From the NCBI GenBank assembly GCA_963697285.1, contig CAVONI010000012.1, forward strand, positions 1,240,001 to 1,304,000: a DNA stretch of 64,000 nucleotides, written 5' to 3'. The DNA comes from JAEUQQ01 sp963697285. Its GTDB lineage: Bacteria > Acidobacteriota > Vicinamibacteria > Vicinamibacterales > JAFNAJ01. The translations under genes and the position numbers were made by a program. The notes under the pieces were generated by a model. It had not been told where the DNA came from. It made no database searches and saw nothing but the letters and a program-made list of their open reading frames with translations. Shown piece after piece: positions 8,979 to 18,151 of the stretch (position 1 is the stretch's first letter; the number at the start of each line of letters is the position of its first letter).

Positions 8979-10427
8979 CTACGGTGCGCAGCCGCAGAAC
9001 GGTTCCGCGGAGTCGTAGACCCGTTGCCCGTACTTGGCCGGGTGGTTGTCGGGGCGGAACGGGCGGCGAAACAGGCCTGAGGCGATCCTGCGGAAGACGC
9101 CGTAGTCGGCGAGGGCAAGGCGATCCGCCTCCCGGACGCCCTCCTGTGCAAGGCGCACCGCGCCGGTGCGACGCTCGCCCGTGATGGTCCATCCCGGCCC
9201 GTCGATCCGCGCCTCGTAGTCGGCGTCTTCGACGGGAAGGGTGCCGGCCCCTCCCGTCCAGAATTCAGCGGCGTCCGGAATGGCGAAGGCGGCAACCAGC
9301 GACCGCAGCGACCAGAGGCAACTGGCTGGCCCGGAGTAGTTGTCGAGCACGCGCGCGTCGCGACCACAGTAGCCCTGCGTCACGTTCCCCGACCTGATCG
9401 CCCCCTTGCGGATGAAGAACGACCACACCGCGTCGAGGCCTCGCCGGGCCTCGCCAGGCGGGATGAGCTGCTCGTCGGGCCACGAGCCCAGGACGACCGG
9501 CGCCGGGGCCGCCATGCGGTAGCAGACACTCCTGCCCATGATCGGAACACCCTGCGGGCCAATGAGGAGGCGGTACCCCCGCAGGAACTCGCGCCGGCGT
9601 TCTGAGATGAACGCTCCGTCCCACGCGGGGTCCACTCGCTGCAGCCAGAACAACTGGTAGTGCATGCTCCACGCGTTGTAATAATCGAACACGTCACCGG
9701 GGCCGTCACTGAACCACCCACCGGTCCGGGAGAACTGCTTGAACCGGTCATAGTGCGCGGCTGCGGCGCGCCGATTCGTTTCGATCCCCAGCGACCGCAG
9801 AACGGCGTCCACGAACACGGGGTAGAGGTGCCAGTTGTTGTCGGGGACCTGCCTGCCCTCGACCTGCCTCAGCCACCGAACGACCTGGTCCTTCTCGGCC
9901 TGGGTCAACGTGACCCACACCCTGTCGCGCAACAGCCACAGCGACAGGGCGACATCCGACGCCTCCGGGATCCGCTGATCCAGGTCTCGGATATCGCCCC
10001 AGAACTCCGGAGACGCGGGATTGGTGCCGGCCAGCAGGCCGCGCCGGAACAGCGCCGGCAAGGCGACGGAGTGTCCGGTGGCGAGGTGGATTGTCGCGGG
10101 GCGTCCGGCCCACGTCCATGCGGCGACAAGGGGCATGGTGCGCGAGAAGCCCTCGAGGGTGTCGGCCGACTCACCGTTGCGGCTGGGCAGCCCGGGGTAC
10201 CGCGCCCCTGCGCCTCCCGGGGTGCGGTACGTCTCGAACCCGAGGACGAAGTAGGCGAAGAGCCTGGCGTACGTCGCGGCGTCGGGTGTCCCTGCCTGGA
10301 AGGCTGCCAACTCCGACTCGCCGACGGCGGGGAACATCGACGCCGTCGTGGCGGGGCGACGCTGCAGCAGCGCCACCGCGAGCACTGACACGGCGACGAC
10401 CGCGACGACCGCGACGCGGAGCGTCAT
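8979..10427 (-). CDS. DUF2264-family protein, possible polysaccharide-active enzyme
   Basis: A 482-residue protein with one N-terminal membrane anchor/signal (VAVVAVVAVSVLAVALL). The body matches the DUF2264 pattern: LEGFSRTMPLVAAW, a DLDQRIPEASDVALSLWLL region, DNNWHLYPVFVDA, GGWFSDGPGDVFDYYNAWSM, and GRSVCYRMAA. DUF2264 proteins have the alpha/alpha-barrel look of glycoside hydrolases/lyases and often occur with polysaccharide genes; the chemistry is not established. Its ATG overlaps the TGA of the upstream GT4 gene as ATGA, so it is translationally coupled and is the last gene of the exopolysaccharide operon. A role in trimming or remodelling the polymer is an inference from position. Confidence 0.75.
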   Translation of the reverse strand: MTLRVAVVAVVAVSVLAVALLQRRPATTASMFPAVGESELAAFQAGTPDAATYARLFAYFVLGFETYRTPGGAGARYPGLPSRNGESADTLEGFSRTMPLVAAWTWAGRPATIHLATGHSVALPALFRRGLLAGTNPASPEFWGDIRDLDQRIPEASDVALSLWLLRDRVWVTLTQAEKDQVVRWLRQVEGRQVPDNNWHLYPVFVDAVLRSLGIETNRRAAAAHYDRFKQFSRTGGWFSDGPGDVFDYYNAWSMHYQLFWLQRVDPAWDGAFISERRREFLRGYRLLIGPQGVPIMGRSVCYRMAAPAPVVLGSWPDEQLIPPGEARRGLDAVWSFFIRKGAIRSGNVTQGYCGRDARVLDNYSGPASCLWSLRSLVAAFAIPDAAEFWTGGAGTLPVEDADYEARIDGPGWTITGERRTGAVRLAQEGVREADRLALADYGVFRRIASGLFRRPFRPDNHPAKYGQRVYDSAEPFCGCAP

Positions 10428-11605
10428 GCGCCGCTCCAGTCGCCCACCCGCGCTGGCACCGCCGCAGCACGCCTGTCGGGTGGTTCCATCCCCAGCACCG
10501 AGTAGTAGAGAGCCTCGGTCCGCCTCGCCACGTCATCCCACGTGTAGTGTTCCTCGACCCTCGCCCGGGCCCGCAGGCCCAGGTTGCGGGCCTCGTCCGG
10601 GTTGTCGAGGACGTGCGCCAGCACCCTGGCCAGGCCGTCTACGTCGCGGCATCCGACCGTGAACCCCACGCCCTCGACCAGTTCACGGTTTTCAGGAATG
10701 TCGCTGCTGACGACGCACGCGGCGTGCGACATCGCCTCGAGCAACGCCACCGACATCCCTTCGATCGCCGACGGCAGGACGAACGCGGCGGCGTGCGCAT
10801 ACAACTCGGCGCGCAGGCGGCCGCCCACGCGCCCGGGAAACACGACGCCCTCGGGCGCGGTGTCGCGAAGGTGCGCGCCGTAGGCATCGGTGTAGCTCGA
10901 TCCCCCGGCGATCACGAGCCTCGCGCGCCCGGCCACGCGCCGATAGGCCTCCATGAGCACGTCCACGCCCTTCTCTGGAGAGATCCGTCCCATGAACAGG
11001 AAGTAGTCGTGGCCACGCAGCCCGAGCGTCGTGATCTCGCGCACGGGAGGAGAAGGCTCCAGCGTCACGCCGTTCGGGATGCACGGCAGGTCGACGCCGT
11101 AGCGGTCGCGATAGTGCTCCTGCAACGTCCGCGAAACGACCACGGTCGCGTTCGGGAGCCGGTAGGAGTTGCGCTCGCAGAACCTCAGGAAGGCCGCCGC
11201 GAACGCGCCCCACTTCGCGCGCTGCCAGTCGAGCCCCCTGATGGAGTTGACCGTGTGGCGCCCCGCCAGGCGCGGCACGAACGCGAAGAGCGATGGGCCC
11301 AGCGCGTGGAACTGGACGATGTCGACCTGACGGAACAGCACGTCGAGCGTCGACACCACCGTGTGGCTGATCGTCTCGCCGTGCTTGCTGCGAAGGCACG
11401 GGCGGAAGATGGGCGTGACGCCCCGGAAGTCGGTGCCAGGCGGGGTCGCGTGCCGTCGGCAGTAGGCCAGCACGTCGTGCCCGTACGCGACGAGCCGTGC
11501 CCCGACCTCCTCGTAGTACGTCTCGATGCCGCTGTACGCCGAGCCAATGCCGCGTGCGCCGATGAAGGCGATGCGAAGCGGACGAGTGGGCCTGAGGGTG
11601 GTCAT
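10424..11605 (-). CDS. Glycosyltransferase family 4 (GT-B) in exopolysaccharide operon
   Basis: A 393-residue GT-B fold retaining glycosyltransferase of family GT4. The N-terminal acceptor domain starts IAFIGARGIGSAYSGIETY. The nucleotide-sugar domain carries FLFMGRISPEKGVD and the E-x7-E donor motif in PSAIEGMSVALLEAM. No membrane segment is seen, so it acts on the cytoplasmic face, adding a sugar to the lipid-linked repeat unit. Start ATG at 11605 overlaps the upstream GT2 stop as ATGA, and its own stop overlaps the DUF2264 start the same way. Sugar specificity is not predictable. Confidence 0.9.
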   Translation of the reverse strand: MTTLRPTRPLRIAFIGARGIGSAYSGIETYYEEVGARLVAYGHDVLAYCRRHATPPGTDFRGVTPIFRPCLRSKHGETISHTVVSTLDVLFRQVDIVQFHALGPSLFAFVPRLAGRHTVNSIRGLDWQRAKWGAFAAAFLRFCERNSYRLPNATVVVSRTLQEHYRDRYGVDLPCIPNGVTLEPSPPVREITTLGLRGHDYFLFMGRISPEKGVDVLMEAYRRVAGRARLVIAGGSSYTDAYGAHLRDTAPEGVVFPGRVGGRLRAELYAHAAAFVLPSAIEGMSVALLEAMSHAACVVSSDIPENRELVEGVGFTVGCRDVDGLARVLAHVLDNPDEARNLGLRARARVEEHYTWDDVARRTEALYYSVLGMEPPDRRAAAVPARVGDWSGA

Positions 11606-12582
11606 GCCGACCGCCTGGCGAACACCGCCGCGCGAAGGCGCTTCGCGCTGTCAGCCACTTTCGCGTGCACCGGGGCCGGCAGCAGTGAACCGAGCGCAGC
11701 GCCGAGGGTCACCCACGTGCGCCGGTCGGTGAGGAGCGGCAGTGGCTTCGTCGTGAGCGCCTCGACGATCAGCCGCCGGGCAGCGTGGAAGTCGCCCGCC
11801 TCGTACGCGAGGTACGACCGGTAGCGCAGGTGCCTCGCGCGTGCTTCCTGCTCCACCAGGCTCACCCGCTCGGGCATCTCCGACCGCACGCGCGCGAGAA
11901 CGACTTCCCAGTTCTCGGCCATGCGGCGCCAGTCTTTCGTGATCTGCCCGGCGCGGAGGCGGTACGTGGTGAGCACCGCGTCGACGAAGGCGATGTTCCG
12001 CGGACGGCTGCGGGCGATCCGCAGCCAGAGATCCAGGTCAACGGCAGCGCTGAGCGAGGGGTCGAACGGCCCTGCACGCTCGATGGCCGTCCTCCGGCAG
12101 ATGACGTTGCTGGCGCCTCCGACGAGGTTCTCCTTGAGGAGGTCTTCGACATCGACGTTGCGCGTCCGCGGGGCGCGCGACACCCGGCCGGTCTCCCGGC
12201 CGACGTCGTCGATCACCCTCCAGCGCGAGAACGTCAGGTCGATGCCCGGGTCGCCGTCCAGCAGTTCGATGTGGCGGCGCGCCTTGTCGGGATGCCACGC
12301 GTCGTCGGCATCGAGAAAGCCGATGTACTTGCCGGCCGCGACGTTCAGGCCGGTGTTTCGCGCGCCAGACGGCCCCCTGACACCCGACGAGTTGTCGAGG
12401 AGGCGCACGCGGGCATCGCGTGTGAGGTGGCGCACCGCGGCAGCCGTTCCGTCGGTCGACCCGTCGTCGATCACGATGATCTCGAGATCGTCCATGCTCT
12501 GTGCCTGGACCGAGGCGACGGCCTCGACGATGAAGGCGCTGACGTTGAACGCCGGCACGACCACGCTCAGGAGGGGTGGCAT
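11602..12582 (-). CDS. Glycosyltransferase family 2
   Basis: A 326-residue GT-A glycosyltransferase. The opening is LSVVVPAFNVSAFI, then VIDDGSTDGT for nucleotide binding, ARNTGLN, and DADDAWHPDK as the DxD-type metal site. The C-terminal third is helical and alpha-rich without membrane spans. The open frame runs far upstream but only as high-GC arginine-rich sequence overlapping the flippase gene; ATG at 12582 is the start that gives the canonical GT2 N-terminus, with AAGGA a little upstream. It overlaps the flippase gene end by 16 bases. Inferred role: addition of one sugar in the repeat unit. Confidence 0.9.
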   Translation of the reverse strand: MPPLLSVVVPAFNVSAFIVEAVASVQAQSMDDLEIIVIDDGSTDGTAAAVRHLTRDARVRLLDNSSGVRGPSGARNTGLNVAAGKYIGFLDADDAWHPDKARRHIELLDGDPGIDLTFSRWRVIDDVGRETGRVSRAPRTRNVDVEDLLKENLVGGASNVICRRTAIERAGPFDPSLSAAVDLDLWLRIARSRPRNIAFVDAVLTTYRLRAGQITKDWRRMAENWEVVLARVRSEMPERVSLVEQEARARHLRYRSYLAYEAGDFHAARRLIVEALTTKPLPLLTDRRTWVTLGAALGSLLPAPVHAKVADSAKRLRAAVFARRSA

Positions 12583-13805
12583 GCCTGGACGTCCTTCCGG
12601 AGGAGGGGCCGTGCCCTGGCTGCGTACAGTCGCTCGGCGACGATCGACAACACGACCAGTGCGGCGACGGCACCCCACACACCTGCCAGCCACACCAACG
12701 CAGTGAACATGACGAGCCCGCAGCCGCATTTGATCGCGGCCAGCACGGTGGCGGCCCGCACGTGCCCGCCCGCCCTGAGGACCTGGTCGTAGAAGTTGTT
12801 CAAGTACCGTGCTGGCATGCACAGCGCCACGAGCGACGTCATCAGCCAGAACGACGGGAGCCTGTAGACATACGCGCCCAGGAGCGCGCCGCCGACGGCG
12901 AGGGCCGCGGTCGCCAGCACCGACAGCGCGATCACGCGCGACTCGAGCGCTCCTCGGTCGTCGAGCGGCTTCCGCGCCAGTTCCGGGTAGTGCGACTGCA
13001 CCAACGACCAGCCCGGCGTATCGGCGGCCGTCACCAACTGCTGACACAGGCCGTAGAGCCCGAAGTCGGCGCGAGGCAGCAGGTTTGCCAGCAGGATCGG
13101 CCCTGCCTGCTCCGAGAGCAGCGCGATGATGTCCATGGGCGAGTACCTGAGGCCCTCGAAGAGTTGCTGCCCGGTCACGCGCAGCGACACCCGCGCATAG
13201 CGCAGGCGGCAGAACACACCGATGTTCCCGGCACAGCGCGCAACGAGCAGCACCAAGGCAAACCCGATCACGCTGGTCGCCGTGAACGCCGCGACTGCCG
13301 TCCCGACGACGCCTGCCAGCGCCGGCACGAGCGTCCAGCGCATCCGGTGCTGCAGCAGCAACAGCGTGTTCAGGACGGTGACCTGTCCGAAGAAGTAGCC
13401 GCCGCACGCGAACACGGCGATGGTCTGCCACTCCCCGCTCCCCCTGGCCATCACGATCCCGAAGAGGGCCGTCGCGATCAGCACCGGCGGAATCAGCGCC
13501 ACACCGAGCAGGGCCGCCACGGTGTTCTGCTGCTCGTTCGACAAGGCGCCGCGCGGAAGGGCGTACTGCAGGCCGGCGCCGCACAGCAGCGAGAGCATCG
13601 CGACCGCCACGCCGGCGACCGCGTAGGTCCCCACGCTCGACAGCCCGAACATCCTGAGCAGGAGAACCGAGATGGCGAACCCGTTGGCCATGTGAATCAG
13701 CCGCCCCGCCAGCAGGAGCGCGCCGTCGCTCGTCAACCACGCTGTGGTGAACACGAGCTTCAGGCCTTCGCCTCGCCACTCCCTCAAGGCGGCTGCGGCT
13801 CTCAT
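12567..13805 (-). CDS. Wzx-type polysaccharide flippase (oligosaccharide translocase)
   Basis: A 412-residue membrane protein with about 12 hydrophobic segments and few long soluble loops, of the polysaccharide-biosynthesis/MATE-like flippase type. It would move undecaprenyl-linked repeat units across the inner membrane for polymerisation. Start ATG at 13805 (MRAAAALREW) overlaps the TGA of the preceding GT2 gene by one base (TGATG), a classic coupling arrangement; the frame extends a further 15 codons upstream but that would deepen the overlap. Its position between two GT2 genes in an operon with Wzz-, Wza- and Wzy-like genes supports the call, which is otherwise based on topology. Confidence 0.85.
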   Translation of the reverse strand: MRAAAALREWRGEGLKLVFTTAWLTSDGALLLAGRLIHMANGFAISVLLLRMFGLSSVGTYAVAGVAVAMLSLLCGAGLQYALPRGALSNEQQNTVAALLGVALIPPVLIATALFGIVMARGSGEWQTIAVFACGGYFFGQVTVLNTLLLLQHRMRWTLVPALAGVVGTAVAAFTATSVIGFALVLLVARCAGNIGVFCRLRYARVSLRVTGQQLFEGLRYSPMDIIALLSEQAGPILLANLLPRADFGLYGLCQQLVTAADTPGWSLVQSHYPELARKPLDDRGALESRVIALSVLATAALAVGGALLGAYVYRLPSFWLMTSLVALCMPARYLNNFYDQVLRAGGHVRAATVLAAIKCGCGLVMFTALVWLAGVWGAVAALVVLSIVAERLYAARARPLLRKDVQACHPS

Positions 13806-14839
13806 CACGATGCAACCGTCCTGCGGCGACCGAACACGGCGGCGACACACACCCTCATGAGTGCTTCACCCGCCCGACAGAGCGTCGCGTGCACGCTCGA
13901 CGGGAGCGTCGCGCCAGACATCACGAAGAGCAGCGTCCCCGCGGCCCGCAGGTCGACGACGACGAGCCATGGGCACAGGCGCAGCGCCTCGCCCAGCAAC
14001 CGGCGCGCGTCGCGCGGTTGGCTGCTCGACATCGCCTTTCGTGCCGTGATGCGGCAGGCCTCCGCGACGAACCGCCGCCACTGCCGCTGTGAGATGCCGA
14101 CTTCGTCCCTGATGATGTCGGCGGCCATCCTGGCGTTCGACACGTGATGATCGAACTGCATGGTCAGGCTGGCGTGACGTACTCGATACCCACTCAGCGC
14201 CTCGGGAATCAGCCCTGCCCGGTACGTGGTCCGGTGCAGCACCCGGATCCACATCTCGATGTCCTCGCAGGCGCGCAACCGTTCGTCGAAGTACCCGGCC
14301 TCCTCGAAACACTCTCGCCGGACGACGACGTCTCCAGTCCCGACGTGGTTACGGCGGACCAGCTGCCGAAGCGAGGGGCACGCTTTGCTGCTGACCAGCC
14401 ACTGCCCGGTCGGTTCACCGCGTTCGTCGATGTACGCGGAGTAGTTGTAGCTGATACCCAGGCTGGCATCGGCCTCGAGGGCCGACACGTGCGTCGCGGC
14501 GTAGCCCGGGAACCACAGGTCGTCGGCGTCGAGCAGGGCGATGTACTTTCCCCGCGCGGCACGAATCCCGGTATTGCGGGCGGCCGACAGTCCGCCGTTC
14601 GGACGGCGAATGACCCGCAGCCGGTGATCCGCGACCTCGCGGACGCGACCTTCGGTACCGTCCGTCGAGCCGTCGTCGACCACGATGACTTCCAGATCGG
14701 AATACGCCTGGCTCAGCACCGAGTGGACGGCCGGCAGGATGAACGCTTCGACGTTGTATGCCGGGATGACGACGGTGAGCGTGGGCGAGACCGCTCGACA
14801 GGTGTCGGGACCCGTGCGGCCGGTGCCTGGCGCGATCAT
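13805..14839 (-). CDS. Glycosyltransferase family 2 (second)
   Basis: A 344-residue GT-A glycosyltransferase. After a short leader it shows LTVVIPAYNVEAFI, VVDDGSTDGT, AARNTGIRAARG and LDADDLWFPGY, that is the GT2 nucleotide and metal motifs, then a C-terminal helical region. ATG at 14839 overlaps the stop of the upstream polymerase gene as ATGA; the long upstream extension of the frame is arginine-rich shadow sequence inside the polymerase gene. It is similar in layout to the other GT2 of the operon but clearly diverged, so probably adds a different sugar. Confidence 0.9.
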   Translation of the reverse strand: MIAPGTGRTGPDTCRAVSPTLTVVIPAYNVEAFILPAVHSVLSQAYSDLEVIVVDDGSTDGTEGRVREVADHRLRVIRRPNGGLSAARNTGIRAARGKYIALLDADDLWFPGYAATHVSALEADASLGISYNYSAYIDERGEPTGQWLVSSKACPSLRQLVRRNHVGTGDVVVRRECFEEAGYFDERLRACEDIEMWIRVLHRTTYRAGLIPEALSGYRVRHASLTMQFDHHVSNARMAADIIRDEVGISQRQWRRFVAEACRITARKAMSSSQPRDARRLLGEALRLCPWLVVVDLRAAGTLLFVMSGATLPSSVHATLCRAGEALMRVCVAAVFGRRRTVAS

Positions 14840-16173
14840 CGGCCGACTCCCGTGCCGGTCGCCCCGTGGGGATCGAGGTGTCGGGGGCTCAGCGCCGCAC
14901 CCAACCAGCAGAATGCGAAGAGCACGGGAACGGCGAAGCTGTAGATGCCTTCGCCGTACGACAGCAGGCACAGCGCCACGCCGATGCACAGCGCCGACCG
15001 GGCGGCGGGTTGCCCCGATCGGGCACGCCGCGTCAGCGCGGCCAGGGTCCACAGCATCGCGGCACAGAATGGCACGAACGTCACCAGGCCACCCGTGTAC
15101 AACAGGCCGTAGACGCTCGAGTGGCTGCCGACCGGCATCGGAATCGCGTCGCTCACCGGGTCGCCCGGCCAGCCATAGCCGATCGCGGGAGAGAGGAGGA
15201 ACGCGTCCCAGGCCTCGTCGTACCCGATCTGCCTCGCTTCCGACGAGCCCAGCCTGACGTCGGTCGCCCACTGGTACACGTCCGAGACGCCGCCCACGAC
15301 GGCTGGGTCCACGGAGACGATGACAAGGGCCTGGGCGCAGAGGAACGCGACGACGAAGCGGCGCAGTCGCAGCGGCGACGACGCCCACAGCCACAGGCCA
15401 GACGTGATGACCAGCGCGGCGATTGCCGCACGACTCATGCTTCCCGCGACGGCAACGACACCGCCGACCATCCCGGCCACCCTCCACCCGACATGCTCGC
15501 TGAGCCTGGCGATGTGGACGGTCGCGATTCCAGCAAAGCCGAGACAGACCGACCAGGGGTAGAACAGGATCAACCGCGGGACCCGGTACCCCATGGTCTC
15601 CTCGAACGCAAAGAAGCGCATCGTGAAGGCGTTCTGCACGGCGGGGAGCTCGCGGGGCAGCAGGAGGCCGACCGGCGAGGTGACCGAGAACGCATCCACG
15701 CCAGCCGTCGTGGCCAGCCCGAGCGTCGCTGACCCGATGACCAGGAGGTACAGACCGAGGTGGCAGACGCCGCGTATCACCTGCGGCGAATCGAGGTGGT
15801 GCCTCCGGCCGACGTCGATGGCCGCCCCCAGGAAGAACCACCCGCTGACAGTCATCCCGCCCAGGCGGTACAGCAGGAAGCCTGTGCCCTTCCCGCTCTC
15901 CCACCAGTTCAGGTACACCGAGAGCGCCTGCGCGACGCCAACCGACCACCAGAGGAGGGCCACCCCGGAGGGTCGCATCGCGCGCGTCCGGCGACACAGC
16001 GCGCCGGCGAGCAAGGCCATCCCCGCCGGCGTCAGCACGCCCAGCACCCAGAGGACCGGCGTCAGCCGGAGGTAGGCGGCCAACGCGCGGGCGATGGTGT
16101 CGTCATGGACCCGTCCTCCCGGCGCAACGGGCGTGCAAGTTCCCGCGCCGCCCGCGGTCGTTACCGCCGGCAC
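14836..16173 (-). CDS. O-antigen ligase/Wzy-type polymerase
   Basis: A 445-residue polytopic membrane protein with about 10-12 hydrophobic segments and a larger periplasmic loop near residues 300-370. The loop contains GSHSSVYGLLYTGGL, the H-x-S segment typical of O-antigen ligase/polymerase (PF04932-like) proteins. It would polymerise lipid-linked repeat units in the periplasm. The only upstream in-frame start is GTG at 16173, overlapping the amidotransferase gene by 13 bases. An ATG at 16106 with an excellent GGAGGA upstream is out of frame, so the N-terminus is uncertain or the gene has a small sequence error. Confidence 0.8.
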   Translation of the reverse strand: MPAVTTAGGAGTCTPVAPGGRVHDDTIARALAAYLRLTPVLWVLGVLTPAGMALLAGALCRRTRAMRPSGVALLWWSVGVAQALSVYLNWWESGKGTGFLLYRLGGMTVSGWFFLGAAIDVGRRHHLDSPQVIRGVCHLGLYLLVIGSATLGLATTAGVDAFSVTSPVGLLLPRELPAVQNAFTMRFFAFEETMGYRVPRLILFYPWSVCLGFAGIATVHIARLSEHVGWRVAGMVGGVVAVAGSMSRAAIAALVITSGLWLWASSPLRLRRFVVAFLCAQALVIVSVDPAVVGGVSDVYQWATDVRLGSSEARQIGYDEAWDAFLLSPAIGYGWPGDPVSDAIPMPVGSHSSVYGLLYTGGLVTFVPFCAAMLWTLAALTRRARSGQPAARSALCIGVALCLLSYGEGIYSFAVPVLFAFCWLGAALSPRHLDPHGATGTGVGR

Positions 16174-18119
16174 GGTGCGTCACTCTCAGCGAAGGCGGGG
16201 GCACTCACGCCGTACCGCGCGGCCCACTCGGCCAGGCACAGGAGGTTCCAAATCTTGGTGTGGTGGACACCGGCACCGCTCCGATGTTCCCGTACCAGGC
16301 GGAGCGCCTCTGACCGCGACAACAACTCGCCCGAGAACAACTGGCTGCTCGCCACGAGGCTTTCGAGCCGGCTGCCGGCCCACGTGCGGCACCACTGCTG
16401 CACCGCGGTGCCGAATCCCATCTTGGGACGCGTCAGCGCGCGCGCGGGCAGCAGGTCGCCGATGGCCGCTTTCAGCAGCGCCTTCGGATTCGCCCCTGCC
16501 GCACGCACGTCGCCCGGGATGCCCAGCGCGTACTGCGCGAGCCGCCAGTTCAGGAACGGGGCACGGATCTCGACCGAGTGCGCCATCGAGAGCTTGTCGA
16601 CACGCATCAGCAGTTGTTCGGGCAGGCGCATGCGCGTCTCGGCAGCGCTGATCTGCGCCAGCACGTCGCCCTGCAGCAGGTCGTGAGAGGCGACCTGCAT
16701 GGTGGCGGTCGCGTCACTCGAGCGTTCGTCGCGCACCAGGTTCGCCAGCCGGGTACCCGCCAGCCGCGCCTTCGCGGAATCGACGAACGACGGGTCGGTG
16801 CTGACAAACAGCCCCTCGCCCTCGCTCGCACGGCGGAGGAGGTCACGCCTGGCCTCCTGTCCGGCACGTCCGAACAGGGGCGTCGTCGCGCTGACCAGCG
16901 CGCCCATCAGCCGGGCAGGGACGTGCCTGCTGAACGCCCACAACGGGTGGATGCGCCGATACCTGAGATACGACCGATAGCCGAGGAACAGTTCGTCGGC
17001 GCCTTCGCCCACCAGGGCCACGGGCACTCCGGCCGCGCGCAGATGCCGTGACGCCACGAAGGTGTTGACGCAGGCGGGGTCGGCGATCGGTTCGTCCAGG
17101 TGGTAGACGCATTCGGCAAAGCACTGCTCCGCGTCGCCGGGCCCGACCGTCACGAGGCTGATGCGGGCGCCCGTCTCGCGAGCGGCTTCACGGGCGTAGG
17201 CCGACTCGTCGCAGGCGTCGTCGGGATACGACACCGTGACCGATTCAACCGGCCGGCCCTGACGGCGCGACATCATCGCCACCACCGCACTGCTGTCTAC
17301 GCCGCCGCTGAGGAACGCGCCGACCGGCACATCGGCGACCATGCACGACGCGACCGACGCTTCCAGTTGCGCCCGCACGCCGCGCGCGTGCTCGTCGAAC
17401 GGGAGCGCCCGGATGCGGCGCACTTCGGCGGGGTCGCCGAACGGATCCCAGACGCGCGAGCTCTCTCGCGCACCGTGCTCGTGCACGACGAGCCGTTCGC
17501 CCGGCGCGAGCTTCGAGATGCCGGCGAACATGGTGCGGGGCGGCAGCACGAATCCAAACGTCAGGTATTGGTTGAGCGCTTCCAGATCGACGACGCGCGG
17601 CACGTCGGGATCCTGCAGGATGGCCTTCACCTCGGACGCGAAGCGAAACACTCCGCCGCGCTCCGTGAAGTACAGGGGCTTCTCGCCCAGCCTGTCCCTC
17701 GCCAGCAGCAGCGTGCGCCGGTCCTCGTCCCAGAGGGCCAGGGCGAACATCCCGTCGAGGTCCTGGAGGAAGGCCGGCCCCCGCTCCTCGTACAGGTGGA
17801 CGAGCACCTCGGTGTCGCTGTGCGATCGGAACTGGTGGCCGCGTCGCTCCAGCTGCGGCCGTAGCGACTGGAAGTTGTAGATCTCGCCGTTGAAGGTCGC
17901 CCGGACGCGGCCGTCTTCGTTGGCCATGGGCATGTGGCCCGCCGGGGACAGGTCCTGGATCGACAGGCGGCAGTTCCCGAGGCCGACGCGTCCATCGTCG
18001 GAGACGTGCACGCCCGAGTCATCGGGACCGCGGTGGGCGATGCTCTCCACCATCCGGGCGAGCATGTCGCGACGGACTGGTGTCGGCCCGAAACTCATCA
18101 ACCCTGCGATCCCACACAT
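16161..18119 (-). CDS. asnB: Asparagine synthase (glutamine-hydrolysing)-type amidotransferase
   Basis: A 652-residue class II glutamine amidotransferase fused to an ATP-dependent synthase domain. The start MCGIAGLMSFG places the catalytic Cys at residue 2 after Met removal, which fixes the start at ATG 18119. The glutaminase part contains SIAHRGPDDSG, GNCRLSIQDLS and NGEIYN; the synthase part contains the PP-loop FLSGGVDSSA and, later, GEGADELFLGY. In exopolysaccharide loci such proteins often amidate or aminate a sugar acid of the polymer instead of making free asparagine. Related members recur in PEP-CTERM/exosortase-associated loci, and PEP-CTERM genes are present here. The gap to the priming transferase gene upstream is 32 bases. 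Confidence 0.9.
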   Translation of the reverse strand: MCGIAGLMSFGPTPVRRDMLARMVESIAHRGPDDSGVHVSDDGRVGLGNCRLSIQDLSPAGHMPMANEDGRVRATFNGEIYNFQSLRPQLERRGHQFRSHSDTEVLVHLYEERGPAFLQDLDGMFALALWDEDRRTLLLARDRLGEKPLYFTERGGVFRFASEVKAILQDPDVPRVVDLEALNQYLTFGFVLPPRTMFAGISKLAPGERLVVHEHGARESSRVWDPFGDPAEVRRIRALPFDEHARGVRAQLEASVASCMVADVPVGAFLSGGVDSSAVVAMMSRRQGRPVESVTVSYPDDACDESAYAREAARETGARISLVTVGPGDAEQCFAECVYHLDEPIADPACVNTFVASRHLRAAGVPVALVGEGADELFLGYRSYLRYRRIHPLWAFSRHVPARLMGALVSATTPLFGRAGQEARRDLLRRASEGEGLFVSTDPSFVDSAKARLAGTRLANLVRDERSSDATATMQVASHDLLQGDVLAQISAAETRMRLPEQLLMRVDKLSMAHSVEIRAPFLNWRLAQYALGIPGDVRAAGANPKALLKAAIGDLLPARALTRPKMGFGTAVQQWCRTWAGSRLESLVASSQLFSGELLSRSEALRLVREHRSGAGVHHTKIWNLLCLAEWAARYGVSAPAFAESDAPCRR

Positions 18120-18151
18120 GCGAGGGCCGTTGCTCCTGTCCGGGCGCGTCG

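Noticed and set aside
12583..15997. N-terminal extensions of the two GT2 genes (to 13848 and 15997)
   Set aside because: The extended parts overlap the flippase and polymerase genes, are arginine-rich, and the GT2 fold begins right at the internal ATGs used here.
16104..16106. ATG with excellent ribosome site as start of the polymerase gene
   Set aside because: It is out of frame with the membrane protein and meets a stop after about 14 codons; kept only as a hint of N-terminal uncertainty.
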